Shown: positions 1-10,972 of the stretch, piece after piece
Position numbering within the stretch: position 1 is the first letter of the stretch
Layout of the letters: the number at the start of each line of letters is the position of its first letter
Assembly (NCBI GenBank): GCA_024336345.1
Contig: JANFOG010000006.1
Coordinates: 1,178,001 to 1,242,000 of the forward strand
Reading direction: 5' to 3'
DNA length: 64,000 bases
DNA from: Mariannaea sp. PMI_226
Lineage: Eukaryota; Ascomycota; Sordariomycetes; Hypocreales; Nectriaceae
Program-made: the position numbers and the translations under genes
The notes under the pieces: generated by a model
Told to the model about the DNA's origin: nothing
What the model saw: only the letters and a program-made list of their open reading frames with translations
Database searches by the model: none

Positions 1-1926
1 TGCAGGAATCCGACTTCCATCCACGGCTCTTGCGGGAACGGTACGCCTGGTAAGCTGTGTCGTTTGACTCAAACAGGGCAGTCACGTTGTGCCAGAACGC
101 TCCTGTGAGCTCGGAGCTGCTGTCAGTCACTGGTGGGCTGAGCAGAGAGCCGTACGCCTCCTTGGCGGAATAGTACTTCTTCCATTCGGGGCCGGTGGTT
201 TGGAAGGCGGAGCTAGTCATGTCGGCAATGTAAGTAGTCGAGTCGAGGACAGCAAACGTCACAGGATCGACATCGTAGACACGAAAGGCGGGCATGCCTG
301 CTGTTGGAGTGAGCGAGGGGCCAATGTAGGAGGCTACGAGGGCATTGGAGAATTTGCGGTTTGACCAGTCAGAGTAGCTGATCTGGAACTGATCGTCGTG
401 GGTGTGACCGAAGAACATGGCCGAGATAGTCGCGGAGTAGCGGTTGACGACCTGGTCGAGATAGTTGGACTGGCTGTGGAAGCTGTCGGAGTCACCAAAG
501 GGCATGTGTCCGATGATAAAGACCCGCTCATTTGCTTTCTCAGCAGCATCGAGTTCTTTTACGAGCCAAGCAATCTGGTTGTTAGGATCCTGAACCATCG
601 TCTTGCGGTACAGCCAGTAGTTCTGGCGGTAGTACATATTCGTGCTGAGGGAGATGATGCGTAAATTTCCGCCTGGATGCTTGACCGAGTAGGAGCCGAG
701 TGCCTGTGAATCGGCCTTCCCCTCTGCGCCAATCCACTGCGTCCAGATGCCTGAGAGAAGGTTATAGACCCATTGGCTCGAGCTGCCGACTGAGTTGGGC
801 TGGAAGGCGTTGGCGGGACTGGCTTCATGGTTGCCAGCAGTTCCGTAGACTGTGCCTAGACTGTCACTCATCAAGCCGTAGGCATTGGTAACTACTATAT
901 TTAGCAACGTACTCTACGTAGGTAAATTAAAGGTTAGGTTCTGCAATACTCACTCTGCTGTGTGTTATACGATTGGCTGGTGTTCCAAACGGCATGGTCG
1001 ACAATGTCTCCGGTGAAAATGGTGAATGCCGCATCTGGAACGATTTTCTGGATGGCGTCGTACATGCTCTTTTCAAGACTCACTGGAGCGTCGCATTTGT
1101 GGTCGCCATTTGGCCCAGCAGGGGACTTGTTGTTTCCAGGCTTGTCGGCATCGGTGTACGGCCTGGATATTTTTTTTCATGTTAGACAAGAACCCATCTC
1201 CAATTTGACAGAACGGCATGTTTTAGCCCTCACCTGCAACATATGGGCTTCGTGCAGTTGGAGTTTGAACCCTCGACATAGAGAGGATCTATGTGAATAT
1301 CGGAATAGTGAACCACCTTGATAGGTTTCTTTCCGCTGGGTGCAGGGCGAGACTTGGACGGCTTGCTGGACGGAAAGGGAACATTCCACTGCTGTACTTC
1401 GGGATACGCGCAAAGCCCAAGGAAGGTAGTGCAGAACTCCTCAGAGGTTCGAGAGCCAATGCTCATTGAGCGAAGACCGCTGGCAATAATGGGACCCTCA
1501 AGTTGAAGAGCACCTTCACAGACATCATCATCCTCAGCCTGTTGCAAGATTAGTAAGTCGACCTCTATAAACTGTAATACCGGCGTCTTTTATGCTCACC
1601 CCGGAGATCTTGCATATCTCTTGGAGGACGTCAATGAATGCTTTGTCACTGAGAGCGGCCAAACCCTTGAGCGCTGCCACGAGGGTCTGGTGGGAAATAT
1701 TTGTCATTAGCACATCGCCCTCAACAACGAGTCGTTACGAATAACTAACCTCACATCCTGCGCAAGTAACGTCACTCTTGAAGTCATTCCAAAGGTCCTC
1801 TACCCAATCTCTGGATTCGATAGAGCGTTCCGTATTTAAGAAGGTGAGGTCCTGAGGAGCAGCCTCTTGACAGAGAGCGTTCTGGGCGAGGCCCAGCCCG
1901 ATGACGAAGAGAGAGAGCAGTTGCAT
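1..1926 (-). CDS. Acid sphingomyelinase-like phosphodiesterase, secreted (C-terminus beyond window)
   Basis: Predicted secreted metallophosphoesterase of the acid sphingomyelinase (sphingomyelin phosphodiesterase) family, which hydrolyses sphingomyelin-type phosphodiesters outside the cell or in the vacuole. Exons on the minus strand: 1926-1750, 1686-1600, 1538-1234, 1162-954 and about 894 to 1; all phases agree. The start is the first ATG and opens a signal peptide (MQLLSLFVIGLGLAQNALCQ). A Cys-rich saposin-like segment (TCAGCE, EICKISG, DDDVCEGAL) precedes the catalytic domain. Metal-ligand motifs appear in the expected order: YSDIHIDPLY, FTGDIVDH, GNHEAS, IGHMPFGD and GHTHDD. Potential N-glycosylation sites (NTS, NVT, NDT) fit secretion. 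The last acceptor is ambiguous by one codon (894 or 891). The frame is still open at base 1, so the end of the protein lies outside the window. Activity on sphingomyelin itself is inferred from the family. Confidence 0.88.
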
Positions 1927-3190
1927 TTCAAACGGTTCGAGGCGCTCACATTTCCATCAGAAATTAAATGGATATACGACTGCTATTTAACACCCCAGTA
2001 GAAGCGACAATCGCCTGACACACCCCGGCTAAGTCAGGTCCAGCTCAACAGCTAGCTACAAGTCAATGCCGACAACTAGTCTCTGGATCTCACATCGTAA
2101 GCGGCGTTCAGAACAGGACTAATAATAAATCTACCAGCCATTTCTCGTTTCTTTCTCTGCGTTCTGAAACCTCGTACTGGGTCATCAGCACAGATGAAGT
2201 CTCCCGCATTGACATTGGGAAGATGTCCAATTAAAATATCGATGTGGCCCATGCCCTTCCGGAGCTACATTCGCAACAGGAAAGTTGCATCTCTGCAGTA
2301 GGATCGTCAGGCGGGTTAGGGGATTCACCTGAGAACGAACGCAGCGATCGCCCAATAGTTGTGGCATCCCGCCTCACGAGCAGCATGTGATGAGGAGAGT
2401 GTCATGGAGATACAGCATGACCTGCCCGATTTCAACACCGACGCAGAGGGGGGGGGGGGGTTCTTTTGCATATCGTAGCTTGAGACTGAGGAGAAGAGCG
2501 ATTGACTGCGAGTTAACTAACTAGGATATGCCTAGAAGAGAAGCTGATACCGCAAAACATTGGGGAAGCTTGGTCTCGGCATTTCAGGCGAGGCGACTTT
2601 CAGCTGTAAAGATTTCTAGTTCCGAGGTTACGTCGGTTGATAAGAGGTCCAGACTAAAATGATCGACATTTCGACATCGGCCAATTGTTTTTTTCAGACA
2701 CCGAGTTTGAATCCCTGTACAGAGCACATTGCGGTGGTGGCTTGGTTCACCATTGTCCAGTTAGAGATCGTGCACGGCTCTCTCTTAACTGTATATCTTA
2801 TATGGTTTGATTACAAGCTTACAAGCAAACTACCTACTTACCTGGAGAATATACGATGTCAATTCACGACGACAGCTTCGTCTTGTCTTTTTGCTCGACC
2901 TCAGAGCGATTTCCTTATGTGAAATATGTGAGATTTTCTCATGACTTGCTGCATACATACTTCAGCCTGTCTGAAGCTAGCATAGCTTGCATTTCTTTCC
3001 TAATGTACAACCTCTTCGAAACGACGCTGCCTCCTCTGGTCGAGGATCATGATACCGATGCTCGTAGTCCTACACAGGCGAAGCACCCTTGAGGGGGGGG
3101 AACACGCCTAGCTAAATATTATACATATCATCAAACACTTGTTGAGCTACACTCAACGCGTATGTTCTTCGTCCAATGGCTGACTGTGCC
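1927..3190. other. Intergenic: upstream of the sphingomyelinase-like gene, downstream of PET127
   Basis: No coding exon is supported here. It contains the promoter side of the minus-strand phosphodiesterase gene, a run of 13 G at 2448-2460, a run of 8 G near 3093, and the region just downstream of the PET127-like stop codon. Short ORFs at 2659-3092 have no recognisable domain and no splice continuity. Confidence 0.6.
2448..2460. repeat. Poly(G) run, 13 bases
   Basis: Uninterrupted G run in the upstream region of the phosphodiesterase gene. Such runs are often length-variable and prone to sequencing error. Confidence 0.9.
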
Positions 3191-6100
3191 TCATTGTTTG
3201 CTAGGGGCATCGTCCTCCACATAATACCTCGCATCGGCAGGGAGTGGCTCTTCAGCCCATGCAACCCGGATCGGCTTGTCTGCTTCCTCTTTGTTCTTCT
3301 GCCCTCTCCAAGTTCGGCCTGCCGTCACCCTCTTAGCCATCTGGCCACCCCACATCTTGTACCAGGCCTTGCTTCTTGTTTCTGCGGTACCGTTTTGTAA
3401 TGCCGTTTTCCTCCGTTTTTGCATCTGCGCATATATCGTCTCCGCCTTTTTCTGTTCAAGCTCGGTGAACAGGTATTCTATGCGCCAAGGTTCGACTTTG
3501 CTGCCTTTGCCGGGACGATCCATTACACGAGGTACGGTTTTGCCGCCAAGCTTATTTTGAATGGTCACATACAGACCCAATAGCTCCCGTTTCTTACCGG
3601 ATTTGGTATCCTGAGTCTTCGCCTTAGCAGAAGCCTTGTCGTTTTCCTTGGCGACTCCAGGAATCTCCTTAGATATCTCCTCATCGGCCTCCTTGGCAGT
3701 CGCCCCCTCATCTGAACCGGGGGCTTCTCGCTCGGGTTCGGCTTCGGCTTGCTTTGATTCGGCCACGAGCTGAGAAAGCACTCTCTCAAATACTTTCAGA
3801 TTAGTTGACTTAGTTTCCACATTCTGAGCAACCTTAATGATGAGATCCTTCAGTGATGGTTCCGCAACTGCATCTTTGTCGGTGGACTTGACTTGCTCTT
3901 CAAGGAGCTTGGAGACACCAGGATCGCTGCCATCGGTCTGGTCACGCACAGGTTGAGTTGTCATTTCGGTTGATTCGACCTCAGGCTCAGGCCGAGCTGG
4001 CTGACTGGTGCCCCCACTGACCTTTTCGGCATCATCCTGTTCAGCATTGTATAGTTCACCGGAAGCTTCGCTGGATTCTTTGTCTGTAGGGAGCTCTACC
4101 GTCACGGCCTCGACTAAAGCATTTAAATAGCTTTCTCGCTCCGCATCAGACTGAGCCCGAAGAAGTCCACTCTGTTCAAGAGCTTCCTGTATAGCGTCTC
4201 GTACTGCTTGTAAGCCACGGGAGTCGCCTTCCACAGCTTCGTCAACCTTCGCCATCATGTCATTCCAGACATTCTGCCCATCCTCATCCTGTGATGATTT
4301 CTCAAGGGAGATCTCCTCCTCCTCTTCCTGCTCAAGTTCTGCGATCTCTTCTTCGACTCGAGATACTTCTGCCTCGGATTCTGCACGAGCAAGGCCGAGA
4401 ATTTCCCTTTGCAGCTTCTCTACAGATTCCTTTCCACTTTCTTGCATTTCCGTGATAAACTCCTCATCAACTGGCTCGGCAAAGAAGTACGTCAGTGGAG
4501 GGTTGGTTTCACGAGTCTCGACATGTAACCTCAAAGATCTGCCAGGAAATCGCTCTGCTGCTTTGTTTAAGAGCTTGTTCAGTAAATGGAGACTCGCTTT
4601 GAACTCGCTGTCTCCGACCCAGCGAGAGGAGGTACCGTGGAGGGCAACGTCCATTTCCTCAAGGCTGATGTACTGAAAGCCGAATATGCGCATAGTGTTG
4701 TGATAAGCCACAAAAATGCCATCCATTCTACCCATGCGCACTTGCAATGAGTATTTCAAAAATGCGGATCTAATCATGTCGTAATATTCCCGTTCGTATG
4801 ATTCCCATTGGCCTTGTCGGACACGAAGCTCATATCCGACTCCTTTCTCATAGCCTCCCACGTCCATGCGAATGGGCAGGACAGCTCGGGTCTTGAGATC
4901 GAACATTCCGCTACCTGGAAGCCTGGGATCATGTGCATCAAGCTGGGAACGCATCATGAAATCGCCAAGAGTAGTGAAGTGATACCCTTCCTCGGCATTT
5001 CTCTCCTCTTCCGAGAGCTGATGTGAGCGAGTTCGACGATACTTCTCGAAATCCTCCTTTGGTAAGGTGAGGAGTTTCTCCATTGACTTTCCAAGCAGGC
5101 TCAGGACATTTGCAGTATCGAATTGCTTGTCGGCGTCAATTGCGTATACTCCGTCTTTCAAAGTGGCGAACGCGGCTGCAGGAGCACGAGTGATTCTGGT
5201 GAACCTATCCAAGTCGACATTAAAATCTCGAGAAAGGTTCCTGAAATTGGGTTTCCTCCAGGCCGAGATAAGAAAGTGGAAATGAGACAAAATCGCTGTC
5301 ATACTCGACGTTGAGCCACAGTATTTTTTATTATGCTTAGCACATAGTGCTCTTAGCTTGTGATCCTTGGAGGAAGTGATGTAAGCTGTCAAAGCATCAA
5401 AGTCAAACTCTTTGACAGGCATAATGGAGGCAAGATAAGGGTCGAAATTGAACACCCGTGATCGGCGATCTTGTAGCTCGTATACCCCAGGGTTGAATAG
5501 GACCCGATCGAGGCTGTGCGCAAGCTTTGGAACATCCAGGGTTTCATCCTCTTCAATTGGCTTCATAGTTAGGTTCTTGGGCATGACTTTTTGCACATTC
5601 AGTTTGCGATTCTTCCATGGATCCTGTTTCTGCTTAGAGGTTGAAGCCGCTCCAGCCTTGGTGCTCTTCTTGGGTGACGGTCCTGGCTTGGCTTCTGCTT
5701 TCGATTTCGAAGATTTCTTTGCCGAAGGTTCCTCAGGCTCCTCGGGTTGGGGGCGAGGGAGCGACTCGCCCAGATATTCTTGGCCATGCTCGGATACGGA
5801 TGAAGGTGCATGTTGAAGTTTCTCCTGCATAGAAGTCCAAGCGCCCAGAGCCAGCCCTAAGCCTCCTAAAGCCTGTGGCGATGTTGGCGTATCCTGAGGT
5901 TTTTCGGCATCAACATCAGTTTTCTGGGTTGATTGGGTGTCGTTTATAACAGCGTTCCCAGTCGACGGCTTGTTCTTCTTCTTCTTGTTCTTTTTCTTGG
6001 GCGAGTCTGAAGACTGCTTAACCCCATAAACCTTTCGGACCACGTTTAAGGTCTCGTCAAACTTATCTGACTCGTTTGAAGAAGGATTAGATGGTGAGCT

Positions 6101-6442
6101 CTGTTCAGCCTCTTCTTCTTTAGCTGCAACAGACTCTTGCTTCGCAGATGCCTTGGGCTCCTTCTTCGCTCGCACGTTGCGGCGATGCTGGCGAGTTTTC
6201 GAAGCATTTTGAGCGTTACTTTTGGTTCGTTTCGATTCTTGACGAGCTTCCTTTAGACGGCTTTTTACGTCCGCTGCCGCGGGGGCTGAGGAGGGCTCCG
6301 AGGATTGGTCGTTATTGTTGAGTTTGGTCTCCGTCGCAAAGGCTCGACATGATGCGTAATTCAAGTGCAAAGCGGGGGGGTGAATACGGCAAGCCTGTCG
6401 ATATCCGACCAATTGGCTAACCCCCCGTCGTAGACGGAGCAT
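3191..6442 (-). CDS. PET127: PET127-like mitochondrial mRNA 5'-processing factor
   Basis: Single-exon gene for 1083 residues. Pet127 is a yeast mitochondrial membrane-associated protein needed for 5'-end processing and stability of mitochondrial transcripts; the family has been linked to the PD-(D/E)XK nuclease fold. The N-terminus is Arg-rich, amphipathic and without early acidic residues (MLRLRRGVSQLVGYRQACR), as in a mitochondrial presequence, and is followed by a Lys/Glu-rich low-complexity linker. The conserved core lies at about residues 290-640. It includes FDPYLASIMPVKEFDF, TLKDGVYAIDADKQFDT, the FDLKTRAVLPIR segment near residue 512 (a D-x-K nuclease-like strand) and RMGRMDGIFVAYHNT. 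The last 400 residues are mostly acidic, with coiled-coil potential. The protein is longer than yeast Pet127 (about 800 residues) because of these low-complexity parts. It is divergent from HID1 across 440 bp. Confidence 0.85.
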   Translation of the reverse strand: MLRLRRGVSQLVGYRQACRIHPPALHLNYASCRAFATETKLNNNDQSSEPSSAPAAADVKSRLKEARQESKRTKSNAQNASKTRQHRRNVRAKKEPKASAKQESVAAKEEEAEQSSPSNPSSNESDKFDETLNVVRKVYGVKQSSDSPKKKNKKKKNKPSTGNAVINDTQSTQKTDVDAEKPQDTPTSPQALGGLGLALGAWTSMQEKLQHAPSSVSEHGQEYLGESLPRPQPEEPEEPSAKKSSKSKAEAKPGPSPKKSTKAGAASTSKQKQDPWKNRKLNVQKVMPKNLTMKPIEEDETLDVPKLAHSLDRVLFNPGVYELQDRRSRVFNFDPYLASIMPVKEFDFDALTAYITSSKDHKLRALCAKHNKKYCGSTSSMTAILSHFHFLISAWRKPNFRNLSRDFNVDLDRFTRITRAPAAAFATLKDGVYAIDADKQFDTANVLSLLGKSMEKLLTLPKEDFEKYRRTRSHQLSEEERNAEEGYHFTTLGDFMMRSQLDAHDPRLPGSGMFDLKTRAVLPIRMDVGGYEKGVGYELRVRQGQWESYEREYYDMIRSAFLKYSLQVRMGRMDGIFVAYHNTMRIFGFQYISLEEMDVALHGTSSRWVGDSEFKASLHLLNKLLNKAAERFPGRSLRLHVETRETNPPLTYFFAEPVDEEFITEMQESGKESVEKLQREILGLARAESEAEVSRVEEEIAELEQEEEEEISLEKSSQDEDGQNVWNDMMAKVDEAVEGDSRGLQAVRDAIQEALEQSGLLRAQSDAERESYLNALVEAVTVELPTDKESSEASGELYNAEQDDAEKVSGGTSQPARPEPEVESTEMTTQPVRDQTDGSDPGVSKLLEEQVKSTDKDAVAEPSLKDLIIKVAQNVETKSTNLKVFERVLSQLVAESKQAEAEPEREAPGSDEGATAKEADEEISKEIPGVAKENDKASAKAKTQDTKSGKKRELLGLYVTIQNKLGGKTVPRVMDRPGKGSKVEPWRIEYLFTELEQKKAETIYAQMQKRRKTALQNGTAETRSKAWYKMWGGQMAKRVTAGRTWRGQKNKEEADKPIRVAWAEEPLPADARYYVEDDAPSKQ

Positions 6443-6882
6443 TGGGATGGTATGCTGACTAGTTTGGTGCGGCCTTGGGTGAAGAACCGTAAAGAGCCAT
6501 CAAGCAAAAGCGAGCATGAGGACCAGCATCGTGAAAACGAGTTTGCGGGTGCTTATCGGGGGTCACTGTTGCTATCGATAGCGATTACGGATTACGATAA
6601 GCTAGCGTACCCGGCTTCCCCCAAACACCCACACTCAGTCTAATCGCCTTAGTTTCCTGGCAAGCGTCGCCAAGTGGCGCGGAAATTCCTCGGTCCCGCA
6701 CGTGGAGGCAGCTGGTGTCCCGCATTACGTATCAGTCCGCGTCTGTTAGCTAGAGGTATCTTAGGTGGCCCTTTACTTTGGTCGTCGATCCGTCGACATA
6801 CCTACTTTTTCTGCATTCAAAATCACTATATAGCTGTCCCAAGTGCGCAGTCTCGCCAGGCACAGGGCCTTGTGATGCAAGT
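6443..6882. promoter_or_regulatory. Divergent promoter region PET127 / HID1
   Basis: Intergenic segment of 440 bp between two divergently oriented start codons; it must hold both promoters. No clear TATA box was seen. An out-of-frame ATG at 6875-6877 lies 8 nt upstream of the HID1 start. Its short ORF overlaps the HID1 first exon and intron and stops near 7009. Confidence 0.6.
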
Positions 6883-9643
6883 ATGGGCGCGAGCGACTCG
6901 AAGCTTGTTTTCAAACGGGGCATCTTTCGCCTGTCTGAGGAACGTCATATCCCAGCTGACGACACTTACTGGACTGCAGTACGACCAGCCCACCTCCGAA
7001 ACTTGGTAAATCTGTTGTATGCTGACCGGACGTTATTAGTTTTGGGAACTTCCCGAGTCGTCAGAAGATGTCTTCAGTTTGTTTACACCAGCAGATATTC
7101 GTCGGACAAGGGATCGTGCTCTTGAGAATCTTGAAACCCTCATCCTAGCCGTCACTTCTCGGCTCTTTCGACTACGTCACCACCCATCTTTCCCCGACCC
7201 CGAACTCGCTTCTGAACAGGAGGCACTGAACTGCATACGAGTCCTCACTCGAATTTTACCATTTCTTTACGAAAAGGAATCCCTAGGTTCCTGGGAGGAA
7301 ACGTTCTTTTGGGGTCAACGGAGAAGGCGCACTCGTCAATCAGCGATTGCGAACGAGGTGCTATTTGATGAAGCGAAAGAGGAGGAGAATGGGAAACCCG
7401 AGAGTTCAGAGTTCGAGGATACGAAGCCGCTGGCAGAAGAGCTAATCGATACACTGGTTGATTTGTTATTCTTCTCGGAACTTACCCTCCCTCGACAGAC
7501 CAACGGCCGTTCCAAGGTCACCTACGCAATATGGCAGAGTGGTGTAGGATGCAATACTGCTGTTGCCACAACAAAAGAATATGAAAGTAATCGAGCTGAG
7601 ATCCTGCGCCTACTCTTGACTCTGTCGGGTCAGAGCATGTACATGACTGCGGGAGTCCTTCCCCAGCGAGGTGTCAGAGCCTTGACGCATCTCTGTACCT
7701 GTCCCGATAAGCAGGTCGTGCTTTCGGTCTTATGCTCTCTACTGAACACGGTTCGTCAACCCTTACATTCTGTTGAAGGAGACATCCAACTGATACAAAA
7801 GCACTATTAGACGTTGAAGTACAACCCCGCCAGTTGGCGAGTGCCATACAACACATTAGTATTCAAGGATAGCAAGGAAACGCTTGTTACTTATTCCTTG
7901 CAACTTCTATTGGTGCTATTATTATACCCAATTCCAGAAACTCCTTCGAATTCGTCGCCCAAAAACTTCTATCGACACTACCTCGGACGCTTACATCGTC
8001 CCCAAGACTTTCACTTTATCGTGGATGGGATGACCAGGGTGCTCAACCAGCCACTTCAGGAGAAGACTTCTTACCTCCCTGGATCCCAATCATCCGGCCA
8101 CTTCGCACCGGAGATATTAATGCTTTTCTGGGAGGTCACTCAGTGCAATAAGCGATTCCGGTCTTTCATCATTGATACTGAAAGGGCGCATGACTTTGTT
8201 ATCCTAACGCTATTTTACGCATTAGAGTATAAGAATGACGCAGCGAAGCAGGGAGTGGTTCGCATGTGCGCATTTCTCCTGCAAACTCTGAGCGTAGAGC
8301 CCAATTTTGGTGTCAACTTGAACAAATACTTTGAAGGCCAAGAGAGCCTTCCCGTCTCGATCCGAGTTCCCGGCTTCAAGGGCACATATGCCGACTTCTT
8401 GACCCACTCGATCTATACCCTTATTACAACTAGCCAAGGCAGGCTGAATGCGATTTACCCAGCTCTACTCGCCGTAATCAACAATATCGCGCCATACCTT
8501 GAAGGCCTCAGCAGTATTAGCAGCTCAAAGCTCATGCAGCTCTTTTCATCTATGTCATCACCGTCTTTTCTGCTGGCCAATGAGTCGAACCATAATCTGC
8601 TGCACTCCCTGTTGGAGTCAATCAGTGCAATAGTCGAAAACAAATACTCCAAAAACCCAGAGCTGATATTTGTGATCCTTAAAAACAAGAAGCGCATTGA
8701 GGCCTTGCGTTCGTTCACCCTAGAGAGTGGGCAGGAGGAGATTGAGAGAAGAAACCAGAGGAGAAAGGATTCTGGAGGCCAGATTGACCCTCTTGAAGCA
8801 GGATCTGTTCGCAGCTCGGTCGACAGCGGGAGAAGTCCAACGGTTACACAATCTCGATCACCTGCCTTGGAGGAGGTTCCTGAGGACGGAGCATTTGCCA
8901 TTGGAGATGATGAAGACGAAAGCGATGATGATGATGACGATGATGATGAGCATCAACCAACCCCTGCACGGTCAACCTCAAGTGAGACCCAATCCCAAAC
9001 ATCCTCAACACCAAATGCGGAGGACGCATTGCCCACTCAGCTACGCGGCATGTCCGAGAAGGCCAGAGGGAAGATGCCAGCAGGCGTCCCAAGTTTCTCG
9101 CGCCAAAACAGTACCGTGAGCCTTACAGCACATTCGATGTCAGGTCAATCACAAAGTGGTGGCTTTGAACCAACGGGACAGTGGATTGAGAGCTGGCTAC
9201 CAGAACTTCCTCTCCACACCGTTCTTGCAGTAATTCAACAGGTAACTGCTCTACTACCGCGTCAGGACTTAGCAAGCGACTTGCCAACATCAGAAACACT
9301 CCAGCGGATCTCAGATACTAAAGTGATGGGTATCGAGGCCTCTCCTCCGCGTGTGCACTCTTTCGAGTGGTCCCCGCTAGCACTTGGATGGTATGAGTCG
9401 CTCTTGTGGGGGCTGGTGTTCACCAGTGAAATGCAAGTATCTAAAGGATCTATGGGAATATGGAACGGAACCGCCATCAAACTGTTCCGTGTTCAGGAAA
9501 CGGCGCCTGAAGGTCCGACCCTGACCTCCCCTCGAGGAGCAGTCGATGCTGTAGGAAGCAATATAGTCTCGCGAATCGGTCAGATCAACCTTCGAGGAGC
9601 AGGAGGAAATCAGAACCAAACCTCTCCACAGCAGCAACCATAG
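6883..9643 (+). CDS. HID1: HID1/dymeclin family Golgi protein
   Basis: Three exons: 6883-6978, 7040-7750 and 7811-9643, giving 879 residues. The family (HID-1 of animals, Ftp105 of fission yeast) comprises peripheral Golgi/trans-Golgi proteins acting in vesicle sorting and secretion; animal HID-1 is N-myristoylated. The start MGASDSKLVFKRG fits an N-myristoylation signal (Gly2, Ser6) and is diagnostic of the family. Joining exon 1 to exon 2 gives TYWTAFWELPESSEDVF, and joining exon 2 to exon 3 gives LLNTTLKYNPASW, both in the expected order. The middle part (ALNCIRVLTRILPFLYE, RVPGFKGTYADFLTHSIYTL, WLPELPLHTVLAVIQ) is characteristic. A variable acidic Ser/Asp-rich segment is at about residues 620-720. 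Intron donors are GTACGA and GTTCGT, with acceptors TTATTAG and CTATTAG. The chosen ATG has strong context (A at -3, G at +4). Confidence 0.9.
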
Positions 9644-10972
9644 TGGAGAAGTAAGTATTCGATTCACGAGCAGGAATTGTGCTGCATGTGGTAACCGTGG
9701 AAGCATCAGGATTGGGAAGGGGGGGCGTTCAGGTCTTGATGCCATTTTTTGTCAGGCGTTTCGGAGGCTCTGCAGCTATTATTGTACATGTGTGCCAAAT
9801 ACTTCCGTAGATATAGGTGGTAGGTATTGAAAACGCCTAAGATCTACACGTGAGTGTGCTCCTTTGTGTGTGAAACCTTCCCTGCCTACCTACACTACCC
9901 GAAGGTTCCAGCTTCAGTTTGATGCCTGCATTGCTCATGCAGGATGAATTGGCCACTGAGCTTGGTATGCTGGCATCGAGTGGTGTTTCATATCTCCAAC
10001 TCATCCGTCTACTTACAAGGGCCCCATGTCCAAGAATGCAATGGGGGAAAAAAGTCAGCTGGCTGTCTGCAAACTCGCCAGGATCCCCCGTTTTTCTAGG
10101 CACAAGATACGCAGGTCGACAGTTAATTATGATGAACTGCTGTGCGGAGCTGTCTGTGCACTTAGTTAAGCCCCAATTCCTTCACGCATTACAGATTAGT
10201 CTACAGAGTGTTCACTGTCATGTCATCCGTTGCCACAATTTAGACAGCTGTGATGTGTAAGTTGCGTTGGGGGCTCCGTGTGAAAGCGGCGTTTGGGCAC
10301 GCACCGCCACCACCGCTTCCTGCTAGTCATCATCACCTGGACGAATCATGGTGGCGGGATTCCAGGCACAATTGCCTGCCTCGGGAAAGGAGCACTCTGG
10401 GCTTCCATCTGCGTGTATCTAGGCAGGCAGTTGGGCCACCCAGGCTGCCGACCTAAGGTACCGACTCATTTGACAGGTGAGGAGACGTTTTGGAGGGAGG
10501 GACGGAAGGCCTAGAGACCAGGAGGCCAGGAAGCCAAAAGGCCAGGAAGCTAGGAGGCTGGCTCAGAGTTTAACTACGCGAAAGCCACACAACTGCCCGC
10601 GCGCCACGTAAGTAAGTTTGCAACACAGGTAAGATCAGGTACTTCTACGTAATATGTAACATCATCCAGGCTCCGCGTCTGCAGCATGCCCCAAGGTAGT
10701 TGGTATCTCTCATCTGTCAACGGATAAGTGGTGTGTGCCTTGTTGTTTCGCCGATTCCGATGTGAGGCTGCCATTTGTCATTGTCCTTGTCGTTGTCATT
10801 GTCATCTCTTCCTTCATAAGCTGATCAACTACTTCCTTCGCAACCATCTCTTTCCTGCTATAATAGCAGGACTGGTCCTGGTACTACTCCAAGCTTGATC
10901 AATACTCAGTCCTGGCCTCGGACACGACACCGCCTCATGTGGATCATCTAGCCCAAGCATCTCTTTGAGACG
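9644..10972. other. Intergenic: HID1 3' side and promoter of the epoxide-hydrolase-like gene
   Basis: No gene is supported. It contains an imperfect AGG/CCAGGAAG tandem repeat (10511-10562) and a degenerate TGTCATTGTC-type repeat (about 10772-10806). ORFs at 9919-10260 and 10250-10514 have no recognisable domain. Confidence 0.55.
10511..10562. repeat. Imperfect short tandem repeat (CCAGGAAG/AGGAGGC units)
   Basis: About five degenerate units of roughly 10 bp (CCAGGAGG, CCAGGAAGCC, GCCAGGAAGC, TAGGAGGC). It is a simple slippage-type repeat in the upstream region of the next gene. Confidence 0.7.

Noticed and set aside
2700..2720. tRNA B-box-like sequence (GTTTGAATCCC); also a GGTTCGAAT near 18725
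   Set aside because: No matching A box, acceptor stem or anticodon arm could be found around either site.
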